Below are positions 5,751-6,033 of a stretch of 6,033 nucleotides of DNA, one piece after another. Location of the stretch: contig CAJXAU010000116.1 of assembly GCA_913050205.1 (NCBI GenBank), forward strand, positions 1 through 6,033. The letters are read 5' to 3'. The position numbers and the translations under genes are program-made. The DNA is from an uncultured Verrucomicrobiota bacterium. GTDB taxonomy: Bacteria; Verrucomicrobiota; Verrucomicrobiia; Limisphaerales; UBA1096. The notes under the pieces were generated by a model. That model made no database searches. It worked only from the letters and a program-made list of their open reading frames with translations, and had not been told where the DNA came from. Numbering within the stretch: the first letter of the stretch is position 1; each line of letters opens with the position of its first letter.

Positions 5751-6033
5751 TTACTCCCCGCCGTCGTCCGTTGCCAACACCGCACGGTAGAATCCGGTCG
5801 CCTCAACCCAGGTGTCTTTGGCTAATTTCTCGCCACTTGTCGCATCTGTGAAGACCGCCTTGCCGGTGTCATCTGTTGTCACCTTGGCCAGACTGCTCCA
5901 AGTTTTCAGGTTTGCGCTAAACTGAAGGTCGTACTCGGTTGAGGCATCACCGGTCACAGTCAGCTGCAATCCTTCAGCGGTCACACCCGCCACGACTAAT
6001 GTTGGCTTGGTCGCAGGCGGAGGCTCGACAACC
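5751..6033 (-). CDS. C-terminal end of a secreted or surface protein (partial, runs off right edge)
   Basis: The frame is open from the right edge to TAA at 5751-5753, giving 93 residues. It begins in a proline-rich linker (VVEPPPATKPTLVV), followed by a beta-sandwich-like module of about 75 residues with LQLTVTGDASTEYDLQFSAN, LKTWSSL and the closing GFYRAVL. The pattern 'Y-x-L-Q-x-S-x-N-L-x-x-W ... D ... F-Y-R' is a recurrent C-terminal module in large secreted Verrucomicrobiota proteins, so this is probably the end of a much longer exported protein. That assignment comes from recalled family patterns, not a search. The tail TDDGGE is acidic. An internal GTG at 5993 is not a likely start because the module and linker continue upstream of it. 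Confidence 0.75.
   Translation of the reverse strand, partial: VVEPPPATKPTLVVAGVTAEGLQLTVTGDASTEYDLQFSANLKTWSSLAKVTTDDTGKAVFTDATSGEKLAKDTWVEATGFYRAVLATDDGGE

Noticed and set aside
5881..5890. Further copy of the palindrome in the right-hand partial gene
   Set aside because: It reads CTTGGCCAGA from 5883, a one-base mismatch to the octamer, so it was not counted as a copy.

Overview
This 6,033-base window carries five protein genes, all on the minus strand, so transcription runs right to left. Two are cut by the window edges. The organism is probably a member of the Verrucomicrobiota, perhaps the Limisphaerales/Pedosphaera side of that phylum. This is an inference from three things: a secreted ThuA-type protein, a C-terminal module of the 'YxLQxSxNLxxW...FYR' type common in that phylum's large secreted proteins, and a very large AsmA-like protein. 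No rRNA, tRNA, mobile-element gene or CRISPR array is visible.

Layout from right to left (direction of transcription): (1) the C-terminal end of a secreted or surface protein (stop at 5751), closed by a strong intrinsic terminator at 5698-5729. (2) A roughly 400-base intergenic stretch (5339-5750) rich in palindromes, including a 71-base stem structure at 5437-5507. (3) A 251-residue secreted protein of unknown family (4583-5338), followed by its own intrinsic terminator at 4509-4540. (4) A 1,064-residue membrane-anchored AsmA-like protein (1280-4474). (5) A 284-residue soluble protein (342-1196) with four CxxC pairs and a region resembling the C-terminal domain of the flagellar rotor protein FliG. 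(6) The N-terminal 90 residues of a secreted ThuA-like protein (stop outside the window, start at 271). No pathway links the genes. The encoded proteins are mostly envelope or periplasmic.

The most striking signal is a DNA motif, not a gene. The palindrome CTTGGCCAAG occurs eight times and its core TTGGCCAA eleven times, against about 0.09 expected for an octamer in 6 kb of random sequence. The best copies extend to 14-16 bases (around CGCTTGGCCAAGCG). It lies within unrelated genes and also in non-coding DNA, where one copy is the longest perfect palindrome. It behaves like a highly iterated palindrome, comparable in kind to cyanobacterial HIP1 but different in sequence. A second point is that the terminator at 4509-4540 shows that the AsmA-like gene should start at 4474 and not at the more upstream GTG at 4543.
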